Source: Pseudomonas azadiae
Lineage (GTDB): Bacteria; Pseudomonadota; Gammaproteobacteria; Pseudomonadales; Pseudomonadaceae
Direction of reading: 5' to 3'
DNA length: 64,000 bases
Assembly (NCBI RefSeq): GCF_019145355.1
Contig: NZ_JAHSTY010000001.1
Coordinates: forward strand, 1,054,001 to 1,118,000
Shown here: piece after piece, positions 63,944 to 64,000 of the stretch
Position numbering within the stretch: the first letter of the stretch is position 1
Layout: each line of letters opens with the position of its first letter
The notes under the pieces: model-generated
Seen by the model: only the letters and a program-made list of their open reading frames with translations
Database searches by the model: none
Told to the model about the DNA's origin: nothing
Translations under genes and position numbers: made by a program

Positions 63944-64000
63944 GTTCACACTTTTGTGACCGGCTCCATCGCTCTGCTGATTACCTTCGTACACCACGAC

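Overview
The window reads as a piece of chromosome from a Pseudomonas of the P. fluorescens group. This rests on gene content and order (flgFGHI; phhR/phhABC; plpD-marR-recQ; hda-perM-DUF2066/purMN; cob operon; relA-rlmD-cysM; gbuR/gbuA), on high-GC coding bias, and on the many REP doublets (core GGAGCTGGCTTGCCTGCGA) typical of this group. I see no rRNA, tRNA, CRISPR array, prophage or plasmid functions. Strain-level identity cannot be read from the sequence alone.

Layout. 1-2.9 kb: 3' part of the flagellar rod/ring operon (flgF, flgG, flgH, partial flgI, minus strand) with a sigma54-type promoter before flgF. 3.3-7.6 kb: phenylalanine catabolism, with phhR divergent from phhABC and a PhhR-box-like site plus a sigma54-type promoter between them. 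7.7-23.5 kb: housekeeping and regulatory genes: metallophosphoesterase, AraC regulator, DMT exporter, SelW-like protein, PlpD-type patatin autotransporter, MarR regulator, RecQ, YecA-like protein, DUF454 protein, a large SSS-PAS-kinase-receiver protein, RmuC, and a short Sel1-like protein. 23.9-30 kb: small Pseudomonas proteins, a FadL porin, a periplasmic glutathione-peroxidase-like protein, and a MarR/MFS/small-membrane-protein operon with matching operators. 29.5-38.9 kb: ten-gene cobalamin operon (cobO-cobB-bluB-cbiB-cobD-cobQ-cobU-cobT-cobC-cobS) headed by a cobalamin riboswitch. 39-42.5 kb: a lipoprotein sugar-dehydrogenase-like protein and two NlpC/P60 lipoproteins. 42.7-48.6 kb: hda, an AI-2E family permease, DUF2066, and purMN-DUF3108. 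48.6-50.2 kb: an intact IS1182-family element. 50.4-57.8 kb: mazG, relA, rlmD, cysM, a DTW-domain protein and small genes. 57.8-63.4 kb: gbuR/gbuA guanidinobutyrate locus with a SnoaL-like protein and two transporters. The last 0.5 kb holds an unrecognised gene at the window edge.

The most unusual content lies between the genes. Two 0.8-0.9 kb nested palindromic elements (9.4-10.2 kb and 40.3-41.2 kb) share a scaffold but carry different REP doublets in their cores; the second also holds two adjacent hexanucleotide tandem tracts. Two further composite elements (3.04-3.34 kb and 58.69-58.95 kb) consist of one REP doublet with a second inverted-repeat element inside it. A REP doublet forms the last ~30 codons of cobB and the leader of bluB. 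The IS1182-family element sits exactly in the loop of what reconstructs as the purMN-DUF3108 operon terminator, duplicating the 5-base loop, and carries its own hairpin terminators at both ends. I do not see a new multi-gene system; the repeat architecture and the IS target are the parts most worth follow-up.
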